Under the pieces are notes generated by a model. It did no database searches. It was not told the origin of the DNA and saw only the letters and a list, made by a program, of their open reading frames with translations. Both the position numbers and the translations under genes were made by a program. Positions 19,095 to 29,031 of a stretch of DNA of 32,636 bases are shown here, in pieces. This DNA comes from Phaeoceros laevis (Eukaryota; Anthocerotophyta; Anthocerotopsida; Notothyladales). Where the stretch lies: assembly GCA_049999765.1 (NCBI GenBank), contig JBNGIQ010009113.1, positions 1-32,636 on the forward strand, written 5' to 3'. Each line of letters starts with the position of its first letter. Position 1 is the first letter of the stretch.

Positions 19095-19699
19095 GATTTG
19101 TTAGATGTGTCAAGGAAATCTCAAGCATACTACAGACCTGATCTTTGTATTGTCGACACTAAAAGCATGCTGCTTGGCAGGGGCTATGTTGCCATTCTAC
19201 AGCATCCAGTCAACAGGTAAGTTTACAGATCGCAATCTTTCAAGACCAATGTGCTATTGAAATGTAGCTAAAAAACTGCCAACAGTACTGGATGATTGTC
19301 TTACCCGGTCAGTCTTGATGAGTCTGCAAAACTTACATTCCACAGTGTTATAAAAACCACGCATTCAAGCAAGCATCACATACGGGATCAGCAGTATTCA
19401 TAAGTTGGAGCATGACAGGTATTTACCACCTCTTCACACTTGTTGCAAAAATGCACGACAAGGAAACAATCGTTATAAGAGAAAATTTCTTACAGCTTCC
19501 AGTGACTGTCCCATCTTAACTACAACACTTGTGTCGCTCTACGTTCAGGGTAATTGCTACAGGATTGTGTGGCTCACGACTTATAAATCTTGGGTTTGAC
19601 CACACTCGTGATATTAGGATTGAAGAGGGAAGGTCGGGAGGTAAGGTAAGGTAAGGTAACAGTGTTTGGGAATGCTGCTAGACCAGAATGGCTGTAAGG
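19095..19699. other. Body of unit A between leader and stem-loop
   Basis: No gene is recognised. A short GGTAAGGTAAGGTAAGGTAA tandem array lies near 19640-19660. Confidence 0.4.
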
Positions 19700-20019
19700 A
19701 CCATAGGGTTAAAAACTTAAAGCGAAACTTGGGACAGAGGGCAGGACTTTGAAGCAGGACTGTAGAGGTAGGACTTTGAGGGGACTGTAGAGGCAGGACT
19801 TTGAGGCAAAATTCTGAGACAGGAGACTGTAGGCAAGGCTCGAGGCAGAACCCCGGGAGGACTGGAGAGTGTTAGGAGGCCAGCAAGCAGAGCAGAAGGG
19901 AGGAAAAAAATGGAGCTTGAGTAGATCAAAATGTGGGAGAGGACTCTACTTAAAGGTGGCCAAAGGCGGGAAGGGACTCAGGTTGGACAGAGAGAAGAAA
20001 GTGTGAATAATTGGGGGGT
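19700..20019 (-). other. Pyrimidine-rich leader of unit A with short tandem repeats
   Basis: The plus strand shows repeated GGACTTTGAGG / GGACTGTAGAGG words at about 19742-19805 (minus: AAAGTCCTGCCTCTACAGTC). The minus strand is strongly C/T rich. It lies between the TATA word at 20044 and motif A. Confidence 0.5.
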
Positions 20020-20053
20020 TAGGGCTTCCGAGCCCTAGCACTCTTTATATATG
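20020..20053 (-). promoter_or_regulatory. TATA box and perfect hairpin at the start of unit A
   Basis: The minus strand has CATATATAAA (20053-20044) and, just downstream, TAGGGCT-CGGA-AGCCCTA (20037-20020), a perfect 7-bp stem with a 4-base loop. Confidence 0.45.
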
Positions 20054-21099
20054 ATTGAATAAACACCCTTAGCATACACTTAGCATAACTCACCCTCACA
20101 AGGGGAGCTTGAATTCTAACAGAAAGATGGGTCTAGTATGCAAGGATGGACATGTATGAAAATAGGATTTCTAGCATGATTTGAGGGAGTGACTGCTGGC
20201 AGCATGCATTATTTGCCTTGTAGTCATATAGACTATGCATCTCATAGCTGCAGAAAGCGATCGAATTGGCTGTCATTGTCATTAAGTTTGCTGCTTGGTG
20301 TCCTAGTAACCTCATATTGAGCATACTGCTTGGTTAGCTCATGCTGGAATTAGCACTGTCCAGCAGCAGATCCTTTGCATTATTTGTGACTGGCCACAAA
20401 GGCCATGAATGCTGTTGTCCTTTCCGCCATGTTTAGCAACCTTGCCTGCGCACATGTCATTAATATGCATCTCTATCAGCATTTTCCAGAAGCTTGCTGC
20501 AGGCCATGTATTTTTTGGAACTTGTGCCCAGAAAAAACGCCTTGCTTGGCAAAACTGTTTGCGCAGCACGTTGGCTCTTTGAGGTCCATAAGCAAGGGTT
20601 TTGCCAGCCAGCTAGCAATCTTATGAGGATCTCATACCTGACCGTTGTTGATCAGTTCTATCCTCATACCTGGCGATACCATTGTGGCACCGTGCTGTCC
20701 AATTGCGGTCCATAAGCTAGACTTTCGCCATTTTGGTGGCAGTCCTTTATCAGAATTGTTGTTTCGTATTCCTGTTGCAAGGCTTGCCTTCGAATCAAGG
20801 TCTGAATGCCTGTAATCAAGGTGTCGAACAACTGAAAAAGTCATTACTCCAGTTACCCCAACATTAGTACTAGAATCCTGTCCCGGTTTTGCGGTTTTTT
20901 GGCCTTTACGAGCCATGAACCTAAGTACTGCGGGATCGTACCTTATTCTGGAGCATTAGTCATGTAAAATTGAGTGGTATCCTAGCTTACATGTCAAAGC
21001 CATGCTTAGAAAAGTATCTGTACAACATGTATCATTACTCATTTTGGCACAAGTCAAATACAGCAAGCATTTGACACATACACAGTATGAAATACACAG
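20054..21099. other. No recognisable gene
   Basis: Only short frames; no domain, RNA gene or long repeat seen. Confidence 0.4.
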
Positions 21100-21133
21100 C
21101 ACACACCTCGGGAACATGGTGTGTGTGTGTGTG
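21100..21133. repeat. (CA)n/(GT)n junction hairpin at the end of PLE copy 2
   Basis: CACACACC and GGTGTGTG pair around TCGGGAACAT; the GT run continues to 21133 and is followed by ACCCACC. The minus strand therefore ends PLE copy 2 as GGTGGGTCACACAC, exactly as PLE copy 1 does at 28.3 kb, and the plus-strand side ends in a GGAACA motif. Confidence 0.65.
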
Positions 21134-21750
21134 ACCCACCTTCCGACCCAATGTGCATTAGCCACTCACCAATCTAGTGAAGCCCGTACAGTGGATGCAG
21201 TGTGCATCCCCTGTAACGGGGAGCACACCACGCCACACGGGATACAGAAACTTGTCTTTTTAGGAGACAACCTTTCAAACCTGAAACTTTCGTTTCATTT
21301 CATGTATGCAGGCATCATGGGGTGAGATTTTGAGGACGTCATCCTTGTCCACATATGCTCCAGGAAAACACCCGTTCTGCAAGAAATTCCGTATGAGGCT
21401 TAGTAATCGTCCTCATTGGAAAATGTTACGTACAAAGGCCATGACCAGTATATGTATTTCCTCCAGAACTAGCTCTGCAGAGCTACAGATGTATACAAAA
21501 GGGAAGATTTGCGATAAAATTACCTTGTATGCCTGGTTGATGGAGCGGTTTGAGTGAAGATGTATGAACTGAGCAATTGGAAATGGCAGATCTCGCTTTT
21601 TGTCATACTTTTGCACTCAAACTGTCCGTGTTTAGGGTCAGTGATTGTGAACTGAAACAACAGGAAATGAGCTTGCGTACCGATGATGTTTCCATCTTCA
21701 TCCATTGCAAAAGCTTGTATCTCTGACTCAATTGTTACAATGTGAAGTGG
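21134..21750 (-). pseudogene. Penelope-like element, C-terminal part and 3' UTR (PLE copy 2)
   Basis: The frame at 21765-21520 gives PLHIVTIESEIQAF and GTQAHFLLFQFTI. After a shift, the frame at 21616-21413 gives KYDKKRDLPFPIAQFIHLHSN, AYKVILSQIF and SSAELVLEEIH. After another shift comes FPGAYVD. The same segments follow the catalytic YIDD of PLE copy 1, and the YDKR...P...N...AY-x-x-x-x-SQ pattern is usual for the region after the reverse transcriptase in Penelope-like proteins. The reverse transcriptase core is absent: at 21751 the sequence changes to repeat R1. The first Met codons of the frame are therefore artefacts of the junction. Confidence 0.8.
21200..21228 (-). other. Conserved 3' UTR hairpin of PLE copy 2
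   Basis: GTGTGC/GCACAC and TCCCC/GGGGA stems surround a TGTAAC loop with one bulged A. It corresponds to 28382-28411 in PLE copy 1, which has loop TGTAC and one more stem pair. Confidence 0.7.
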
Positions 21751-21962
21751 GTGTTCCTCCGACATACATACATACGGTTTACAAAAGTAAAACGTAAGAT
21801 GTAGACTATTGCCTCACGAGGAGGACTTGTGCATTGAAAAATGTCAATGATAGTGTTCAAGAAGAAACACAGTTGGTGATGCAGTCGGCCAATTTTGAAT
21901 TCCAAGCGTGCCAGAAAACTGACCATTTGCAGAGACGTTTTACAAAGTTTTTCAGATGGGCG
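21751..21962. repeat. Dispersed repeat R1, left copy
   Basis: These 212 bases match 32425-32636 without indels, with about 10 substitutions by eye. The end reads GTGTTCCTCCGACATACATAC (reverse: CGGAGGAACAC), the recurring GGAACAC element-end motif. In both copies R1 directly abuts the upstream side of a minus-strand PLE. An open minus frame spans both copies, but about half the differences change the residue, so it is probably not under protein selection. Confidence 0.85.
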
Positions 21963-22590
21963 CAAGGCCGTTTTTGTCCTGGACGTGAGTCACCAGCATA
22001 GTACCGGAACTTTAATCGGGACTTTATCGCAGGTGGCAGCATTTTGTCAACCAGTTGGTCACGAGGTGAGTTCCATTGGAACATAACCTGAATGCATGTT
22101 TTTTGCACCATGCATGCAAAGGCACAGTGTATGCTGAATAACTGATAGGCCATCAATTGAAACCTGAGATGATTGCAGCCAGGGACCAAGCTCAAGCCAG
22201 GTGTATACACGATGTCTCAACAACAGTCATGAAACTGAATAGCAGTCATGATGCAAAGAGCGGGCAATGGCCGAGGACCATGCTCAAGCAGCGTTTCACA
22301 AACTATTTCACTCAGCAGATATGTATATAGTTCAAAAAGCACAAAGTATAGGCAGCTAGGTGCCAAGGCACCTATTGTACTTGCTGTAGGCTTAAAGAAC
22401 TGATAGAGAATAGTTTATTGAACTGTATCTATAGCTCACAGCCATTTTCGCAATGCAGGGTTTCATGCCGGCTATAAAACTCAAAGAGGACATTGTAATG
22501 CAAAGGCGTCTTTCAGGTCAGGATCACCAGTCCCTCCTGTCAGGCAGCCATCATTACCCAGCAAGCTCCCATCTGGTAAGGATGAGACTC
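21963..22590. other. Continuation of the R1 element, no recognised gene
   Basis: A minus frame (22210-21857) of about 117 codons is open but has no domain I recognise. Because the window ends within the other R1 copy, the true extent of R1 cannot be seen. Confidence 0.4.
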
Positions 22591-22595
22591 CACCT

Positions 22596-22677
22596 CCCCT
22601 TCGTCAGTGCCAAAGAGGTTTCCTTGCTTGGATTTCTGGTGGTCCATTGGCAGATCCAAGGTTGCTAGGCTCTGTGC
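22596..22677 (-). ncRNA. Candidate structured RNA motif, copy B
   Basis: The sense arms CTTGGAT (22660-22654) and ATCCAAG (22633-22627) enclose a 20-base loop identical to that of copy A. After 18 bases comes ACTGACGAAGG. It lies downstream of the C/T-rich leader at 23.1-23.6 kb on the same strand. Confidence 0.6.
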
Positions 22678-23139
22678 ATTCTTTCCTCATAAAAACTCAA
22701 CATAGGTCATTAGCGAAGTCAGAAATTGATCAAGTACTAATGGAAACTGTCCAGCATGAAATCACAGACCTCTCACGTTGACAACATGCAGCGGCAATCT
22801 TCACAGAAACTGTCATAACATGAAAATAGGAACAAGACAACATGACAGGCCTATACAATAAACAGTACTCTTACAACAGAAAAAGGTGCGAACACATTCT
22901 GCAGGTCATTCACAAAATATATATGTATGTCATTCATAAAAAGATAGTAGCAAACTTTTAATAGCCTGACCTGTTGTGACGAACTACCAGCCATATTGAG
23001 AGCTTCGTGGTGTGTAAGGTATCAAAACTATGAATGGTGCAAAGCCACAGCTATGTTTACCAGGGATACCAAACAGCCAGGCAGTCAGGCAACTTGTATG
23101 TATCAGACTGGTAAGGAAAAAACTGGAAGTTTGTAAGCA
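22678..23139. other. Body of unit B, no gene
   Basis: AT-rich sequence with no recognised gene or repeat. Confidence 0.4.
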
Positions 23140-23610
23140 GAAGGAAAACGAAGGCTGTGAGCAGCAAGGTACTGGGCAGGGAGAGTATGAGCAGGTACTG
23201 GGCAGGGGGAGTATGAACAGACTGTAGCTAGGCTAGCAGCCACCATAGAGACAGGAACCGGGCAACATCTTGGGACGGGTCTTGGAAGACTGAGACGAGA
23301 TGGAGCTTGCAGGCTGGCAGAGCACCAGCAGTAAGTGAACAACGGGACGGGAGCTTGGGCGGCAGCAAGCTTGTAGAGTGGTGAAAAGACAGTGAGGGCG
23401 TCAGCTATTGAAATAGCTGTTGGCAAGACACGAAAGGGCGGGAGCCAAAAAGTGGTATGCTGTAATTAGACATGGTAGAATAGAGAGCAGAATTATTGGT
23501 ACTGAGACAGCAGGGCAAGGTAAAGGATTGTCGCCAAACATAGCTTGTCATAAAGGCCTGTCCAAGTAACAGAGCCTTAAAAATGGACATGTGTCCATAT
23601 AGATAGCTGA
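23140..23610 (-). other. Pyrimidine-rich leader of unit B
   Basis: The minus strand is C/T rich, with a direct repeat CCCTGCCCAGTACCT around 23170-23215. TATA-like TCTATATGG lies near 23600, and the equivalent of the unit C promoter (TTTATGACAAGC against TATATAAGCAAGC) lies near 23550. A perfect ATGGACA/TGTCCAT palindrome sits near 23583-23598. Confidence 0.45.
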
Positions 23611-24123
23611 GCCAAGCTGCCAGCGGTAAAATAAGCAGGCAACACTTAATGAGGTCGCCAAGTTTCGCTTGATGTAAGTTTGCAGACCACAAAGTCTGAA
23701 CACGTCACCACATGTCACTAAAAAAATCAGAACGTAGCTGATTTCAGGGTATAAGGAGATGATCCCTTTAGTGACCTGACAGTCTGCATAGATAACCTTG
23801 CTGCCCAGTCAGCAACTAAAGTCCAAGAGATTGTCTTGGGTGCCACATTGTGGCGAACAAATCATCTAGAATGCAGCTGCACATACTAAATGTGTATGAG
23901 TAAGCCTGTCAGGCAGAAAAAAACAGATCATGTCGCATATATTATCTGCTGGGACGCAAGTATCCCGTTTTTTTGAAAATACCCAAAAACACTGTGAGCA
24001 AGGCTGCCAACATGTGTATACATGGTCAACCAAGCAAAGCAGATTTTGTAGCCATACAGGCGACTGCTATAGCAAAACACCAAGCTGTTAAGTGATCAAA
24101 AAAAGATACATAATACTTTTGTT
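23611..24123. other. No recognisable gene
   Basis: No domain, RNA gene or repeat seen. Confidence 0.4.
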
Positions 24124-24161
24124 AACACACACACACACCAAAGGAACACCAAGTGTGTGTG
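24124..24161. repeat. (CA)n/(GT)n junction hairpin
   Basis: ACACACAC and GTGTGTGT pair around CCAAAGGAACACCAA, the same arrangement as at 21.1, 28.3 and (inverted) 13.8 kb. Confidence 0.65.
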
Positions 24162-24235
24162 TTTTTTTGTGACACACATACGATTGACAGAACCGAATAT
24201 GTACATTGCCCAAGATAGGGACTTGATAAAAATTG
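24162..24235 (+). repeat. Dispersed repeat R2, right copy
   Basis: It matches 327-401 in inverse orientation: TTTGTGACACACATAC, a GACAGAACCGAAT block and ATAGGGACTTGA. It lies beside the (CA)n junction. Confidence 0.6.
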
Positions 24236-24773
24236 ACCAAAGAGACTGGTTTTGCCAGTTGCAGCATCGTGGTATTCCCTGACTTGGCCGTCAGTAGGTA
24301 CTTGTGCAGCCGGTCCATGTTTCCAGACTGAAGTTTGCAGTGCTTCTCAGTTTTCGCTCGTGATGCAGTGGTTTCAGCAAGCAAATGTTGCGACAAGGCT
24401 TTTTTGCTTACCATCGTTGAGGTTTCAGCACCAAAAAATGAACGAAGGCCGTGTTTGCACTCTAAGAGACGGGTTTCCGTCCTAGTAGCTGAAAGTCACA
24501 AAGCAACACAGCTAAGTTGTCTTTAGCCATGGTTCCAATTCGAAATTTGTCATTGCTATTCGGTGTGCAGCAAGGTGACAACATGCACTATCAAGTAGCA
24601 TGTGTCTTTCCTTACACCGTTTGTACAAATCACAGCAAGCAGAAAAAATTCCACAGAACTACTTCATCAAGGACTGCTAATCAGCACCGATCAAGTGAAG
24701 AAAAGGGCACCAGTCCTTCTCCACAGATCGAAACAATTTGCAGGCAGCTGTAGGGTGAGTACAGCCCTCCGTT
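24236..24773. other. No recognisable gene
   Basis: Short overlapping frames only; no domain recognised. Confidence 0.4.
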
Positions 24774-24858
24774 CCCCCTTCATCAGTACCAAAAGAACCT
24801 CATTGCTTGGATTTTTGGTAGCTATATTGGTAGATCCAAGTCCTGCAAATCTTTGTGC
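24774..24858 (-). ncRNA. Candidate structured RNA motif, copy C
   Basis: The sense arms CTTGGAT (24840-24834) and ATCCAAG (24812-24806) enclose a 21-base loop with CTACCAATATAGCTACCAA. After 18 bases comes ACTGATGAAGG. It is downstream of the TATA word at 25326-25335 and the purine/pyrimidine array on the same strand. Confidence 0.6.
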
Positions 24859-25325
24859 TTGACATTAATGACCTGGACAGACCTAAAAACGCAATATGTA
24901 CTTGATGAATTCATGTCTAAAGCAAATGCTGACAGTGCTTGTTACCAATGCATGTGAGTTTCCAAGTTTTTTCCGGGAGCAGACCAGTCAACATATTGAT
25001 ATCACCACAGTTGTGTCCAAGAGACACGGCATTCTTCAAGTGGCCTAATTAGTAGCATGGCAACACTCGCGGAAAAAGACCAACAACAGAAACAGCAAGC
25101 TACGCATAATTTCAAGGTAAAGTGACAAAACCCAAATAGCAATTATGTGAGAATAGACCTGCTGAGACATGGTGACGTCCTGACTGTCGGTCGTGGCCAC
25201 TGTGCCTTGTCTGATGTGCACCCACTTTGCCAGAGACCAGGCCGAATGCCCGAATGGGAGCTGGAAAATCAGTTTGCAGCTGTCCAGGCCGGATAGGGTC
25301 CAAGCTCATGCAGCAAAGGAGCTTG
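24859..25325. other. Body of unit C, no gene
   Basis: No domain recognised between the motif and the TATA word. Confidence 0.4.
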
Positions 25326-25335
25326 CTTATATAGG
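25326..25335 (-). promoter_or_regulatory. TATA box of unit C
   Basis: The minus strand reads CCTATATAAG followed by CAAGCTCC. The same word with a related continuation occurs at 16322 (+), and diverged forms at about 23550 (-) and 27970 (-). Confidence 0.45.
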
Positions 25336-25339
25336 AGAT

Positions 25340-25870
25340 CAGTTCCAAGGGTCAAGGAGCAGGCAGTAGCTATTAAGAACCTTTTTGCGAGGGCTAAGGA
25401 ATGGTAATTGCTGGAAATTGCTGAAAACCCAAGGGCCAAGGAGCAACTATTGTAGAACCGAGTGCTAGGAATAACAAGTGCTGAGAAACCCAAGGGCCAA
25501 GAAGCAGCTACTGAGAATCCAAGGGTTGAGGAGCAGCTACTGCAAATCCAAGGGCAAAGGGACTGGTTTCAGGACAGAAACTTAACAAAAACCAAGGGCC
25601 AAGGAGCAGCTTCAGTAGGCAGTATAGCAGAACGATGAAAAGACAAGGTTCAAGGAGCCAGACAGCGAGAGAAATCAGAGAAGGATCAGCGTGCATGACA
25701 CCGAGGGCCAGGGAGGCTCATATTGCACAAGGCCAAGGGCCAAGGAGAGGCAGATTCCAGAGCACCACAACCTGTAAGAGACCAAGGGCCAGGGAGCTGT
25801 AGATAGCAAGGAGTCGAGGACCAAGGAACTTCAGCTTGTAAACAGCCGAGGGGCAAGGAATGAGCAGGTA
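25340..25870 (-). repeat. Degenerate CCAAGGGCCAAGGAGCAGC array
   Basis: About eleven degenerate copies of the plus-strand word CCAAGGGCCAAGGAGCAGCT occur 30-60 bases apart (for example 25433, 25491, 25520, 25592, 25736, 25785). The minus strand is therefore strongly pyrimidine rich. A second TATA-like word (CATATATAGAGAC on the minus strand) lies at its far end near 25893-25905. Confidence 0.7.
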
Positions 25871-25905
25871 GGTTGCTAAGGCATTGTCTCTATATATGTG
25901 TGTGC

Positions 25906-26570
25906 GCAGGCTAGCTCAACAATCAGTGGATTGCAGAGAGAGAACAGAAAAAAACTGGCGGGAGACTAGCTGGTTATCTGTGTGGCGTCAATTACTTGGG
26001 CTGGCGGCAGATGTGGGATTTTTAAGATTTGACAGCAGGGCCAGGTTCCACTGGTGAGGACTCATTAGTAGTCTATTTTTTGTTCAAGCCCTGCAAGCAT
26101 TAAATGTTGCCTGACAAAGATGACTCGGCTGTGAAGGTGTGTCAAGCAAACAAACAAAACCTGCAAGAGGCATCGGGATCTGGTGGCCGTCATAGCATTA
26201 ACTTTCTATTCTATTAGAAGGCAAGTAGAAAAAAATCCTGACTCTTTTCAGGCACGTCATGTACTTCTACACTGCATTTTTAGTCTAAGCGTGTAACATG
26301 ACGGTCATACCTGCAGTAACCTTCAGCCACGTAGGTTTTAGCCAGCAAGACTTGTAATTGCTTTAGGCGTACTGCAAGGAAGCTGTACATGTCATCAAAA
26401 GCATTTAGTATCCTCAAATAGCAGCAAGGCAAGTAATTTAATAAACTACATATTTACCCCGTCCAGTAACTTCTATGACTAAGCCTTGCAATTACATACT
26501 TTTTGATCTGTAAAGCAATGTATACTTAGGCTTGTACATCCAGTTTTGACGTATCATACACAACACTTTA
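25906..26570. other. No recognisable gene
   Basis: No domain, RNA gene or long repeat seen. Confidence 0.4.
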
Positions 26571-26640
26571 GACACACACACACATTCTTCAAAAAAACAG
26601 AATGTGTTCCTGGGACATACATAGATACAGTTTTATGAAA
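26571..26640 (-). repeat. Element end with (CA)n and GGAACAC motif
   Basis: ACACATTCT (26580-26588) and AGAATGTGT (26599-26607) form a perfect 9-bp stem. Beyond it, the minus strand reads CTATGTATGTCCCAGGAACAC, closely matching the terminus of R1. Confidence 0.6.
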
Positions 26641-27352
26641 AAATTGAAATGTCATGTATAAGACATTGCCCTATACAGGGTCCTGTCATTACAATGACTA
26701 ACATGGCATTTCGAGGCCTGTTCAGGAAGGTAACAAAAGGCAGATACCGTTTGATCTGGTAGCAAAAATTGCTAAGAGATGTGTATAATTGTTGTTCCTG
26801 CAGGACTATAGTCCTGGGTGTATCCGACAAACGTCCTTTCATGTGGTATTACGAATCAAGGATACACGCAATTTCTACGGTATCCATGATGGTATGCCAA
26901 AGGATCGTGAAGGCCAAATAGCGGTATGCTGTGATGAGAAGGGCGTACAGCGAAAACGAATTTTGCCGAAGGAAGGACGGACGCAAAGCGAAACGGACTT
27001 GGCCAGTAGAGCATTGTTTCCAGTATCAAAAAATGTCATCATGGAGGTGAGGTACAGCAACCGTTCACGGTTGTCAACTGACTGATTGATGGTCTTGTAG
27101 GCTGTGGGTATATAGCAGACATGGAACGATCCATGCTGCCAGGCCCTTAGCCACTTTGGTATGAAAACCTTTCTGCATAGAGAACGTAACCTCATTTGCT
27201 ATACTTGGGGTGCAAGCAATTTCAAATCATGTCATTCAAGTCTCATTGCAACAATCATGTACAAAGCAAATCGCTGAGAAGGAGCGTACCACACTTTCTC
27301 AACAATTGCTACGCATCAAACAGGCATTTGTTGGGTGAGAGCAAACCTCCAG
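26641..27352. other. No recognisable gene
   Basis: Frames of about 100 codons are open on both strands near 26.8-27.2 kb. None shows a motif I recognise, and none aligns by eye with the R1 continuation. Confidence 0.4.
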
Positions 27353-27440
27353 CCCCCCTTCATCAGTACCAAAAAGCCATCATTGACCAGGTTTCTAGCA
27401 GCCATTGATAGACCTGGCTCCTGTGAGATTTTGTACGTGC
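27353..27440 (-). ncRNA. Candidate structured RNA motif, copy D
   Basis: The sense arms CCAGGT (27417-27412) and ACCTGG (27392-27387) enclose a 19-base loop. A flanking CTATC/GCTAG pair also changes together relative to copies A and B. After 18 bases comes ACTGATGAAGG. Confidence 0.6.
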
Positions 27441-28290
27441 GTTTTCAAATAGAAAATCGAGAAAGACAGCAGCAGAATGAAGTGTGAGGCAGTCACCAAG
27501 CCTTGTAAAAGGCAACTTGTGCCAGGTACATTGCTTGTGATCTTGTTGGTTTGTGTCAAGGGCAACATGTGCCGATGACAACCGTATTACCAACTGCCAG
27601 AGAAAAGGTACTCAGCTATACTGATATCAGGTCGCAAATGTCACATTCCAGTCCTTGCAAAACAGTAGACAAGACGACTAATTAATTTCCATGTACAGTG
27701 TTCTCAGAGATATCTGCAGAAATGTGCGAAAGCACAAGGCAAAAAGCCAAGCAATATGCATTAACTGAAAACAATCAAGGTACAAGAAGGTGCAGGTGGA
27801 CTTGTTGTGAACTAGACATGGTGTTCTCTTCAGAGTGCAACTACCTCCAGTAGTTGGCTGCGACAGTACCAAGGCCAGGGAGGGCAGAGGGACTGCCAGA
27901 CGGGGAGCTGAGGGAATGAGCAGGATGGCAGTATGAAAGATAGAGGCAATGGAGCAAACATGGCTTGCTTAAGTAGGGACTGTAGGGTAGTGAGAGGGAG
28001 CTACCAGTCTGGGCAAAAAAGTTTAGTGATAGACTGCCTTTTCTCTCTTCATAAATGAAGGCCGCTATTTCTGATGGCAAGGATCGCTATTCTGAGAGTG
28101 AAGGCATGCTACTCAATCAATGGAGGCTCAATAATTCAAGATCCATGGCTTACATGTAAGTAGTGTGTATGATACTTGATAGGACCACGTCCCTGTGCAC
28201 AGCTGTGTTGGCAGTCCGTTGTTCAAGGTGACTGGAAAAGCCAAAATGCTTAGCTGCTCAACAAGAAAATCTACACACATCAGAAGATAC
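27441..28290 (-). other. Body and pyrimidine-rich leader of unit D
   Basis: About 27840-28030 is C/T rich on the minus strand. TACTTAAGCAAGCC near 27965-27980 corresponds to the TATATAAGCAAGC word of unit C with the TATA changed. No gene is seen. Confidence 0.4.
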
Positions 28291-28330
28291 ACACGCACAC
28301 CCAGGAACACCAGGTGTGTGTGTGTGTGTG
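28291..28330. repeat. (CA)n/(GT)n junction hairpin at the 3' end of PLE copy 1
   Basis: ACACGCACACC pairs with GGTGTGTGTGT around CAGGAACACCA. From the right, PLE copy 1 ends as GGTGGGTCACACAC. From the left, another sequence ends as CCCAGGAACACC, so two element ends meet tail to tail in the tract. Confidence 0.7.
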
Positions 28331-28381
28331 ACCCACCGACCTTCCCGGTGTGCTGGATTGTAACCTCGTCAGGGTGAATGC

Positions 28382-28411
28382 GGTGTGCATCCCCTGTACG
28401 GGGAGCACACC
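28382..28411 (-). other. Conserved 3' UTR hairpin of PLE copy 1
   Basis: GGTGTGC/GCACACC and TCCCC/GGGGA stems surround a TGTAC loop with one bulged A. It begins six bases beyond the stop codon region at 28418. Its conservation in copy 2, where surrounding sequence has diverged, suggests a functional RNA fold, perhaps recognised by the reverse transcriptase. Confidence 0.7.
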
Positions 28412-28417
28412 ACACCA

Positions 28418-29031
28418 CTAGAGGTGAAGACGCATCACTTTTGCCATATTTCTATCACAGAGAGTGAGCTTCCTTCGTTTTACACCAGATATAGCCTTGC
28501 CAGTGCTGTTCCCAAGTGTTTGGGACAACCTTGCAGATATAATGTCCACATCTGCATGAGCACCAGGAAACACATTGCTGTCCAGAAAATTGCATATGCA
28601 ACATAGCAATCTATTCCTATCAAATCCATTTTTCTGGAATGCAGCAATCAAGCCATGTATCTCCTGAATGGCAGACAGTTCAGAGCTACAAAGGTAAGGA
28701 ATGATAAACACCTGAGACATGATTACCTTGTAGGCTTGTTTGACAGCCCTATTCGATTGCAAATGTATAAATTGTGCAATAGGGAAAGGTAGGGCACGAC
28801 GTTTGTCATATTTAGTAAACTTGTATGTGCCAGCTACCTTGTCAATGATTGTGAACTGAAATGAGAGGAAATGAGCATCAATACCAACCTGAATACCCTC
28901 AGCATGGTATGGAAAGCTTGTATCTCAGGCTCAATGGAGACCACATCCAATGGATAGATCCAAAACGGATTAGAGTCAACCCTAGGAGCTTTTGGATCCA
29001 AAAACTGCATGGGGATCTTAGAATTCATCCA
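28418..29031 (-). pseudogene. C-terminal region of the PLE reverse transcriptase protein, copy 1
   Basis: Directly after the premature stop, the same frame reads WMNSKIPMQFLDPK and YPLDVVSIEPEIQAF (29031 to about 28900). Then one or two shifts lead to SSHFSSQ and finally the 28762-28418 frame with SNRAVKQAYKVIMSQVF and FQKNGFDRNRL. This matches the post-catalytic (thumb) region known from Penelope-like proteins, and copy 2. After it come only about 60 residues and a stop, with no room for a C-terminal GIY-YIG nuclease. Confidence 0.8.

Noticed and set aside
21735-21965. Conserved minus-strand peptide in repeat R1 as a gene
   Set aside because: About half of the differences between the two copies change the residue and no domain is recognisable, so DNA repeat similarity suffices.
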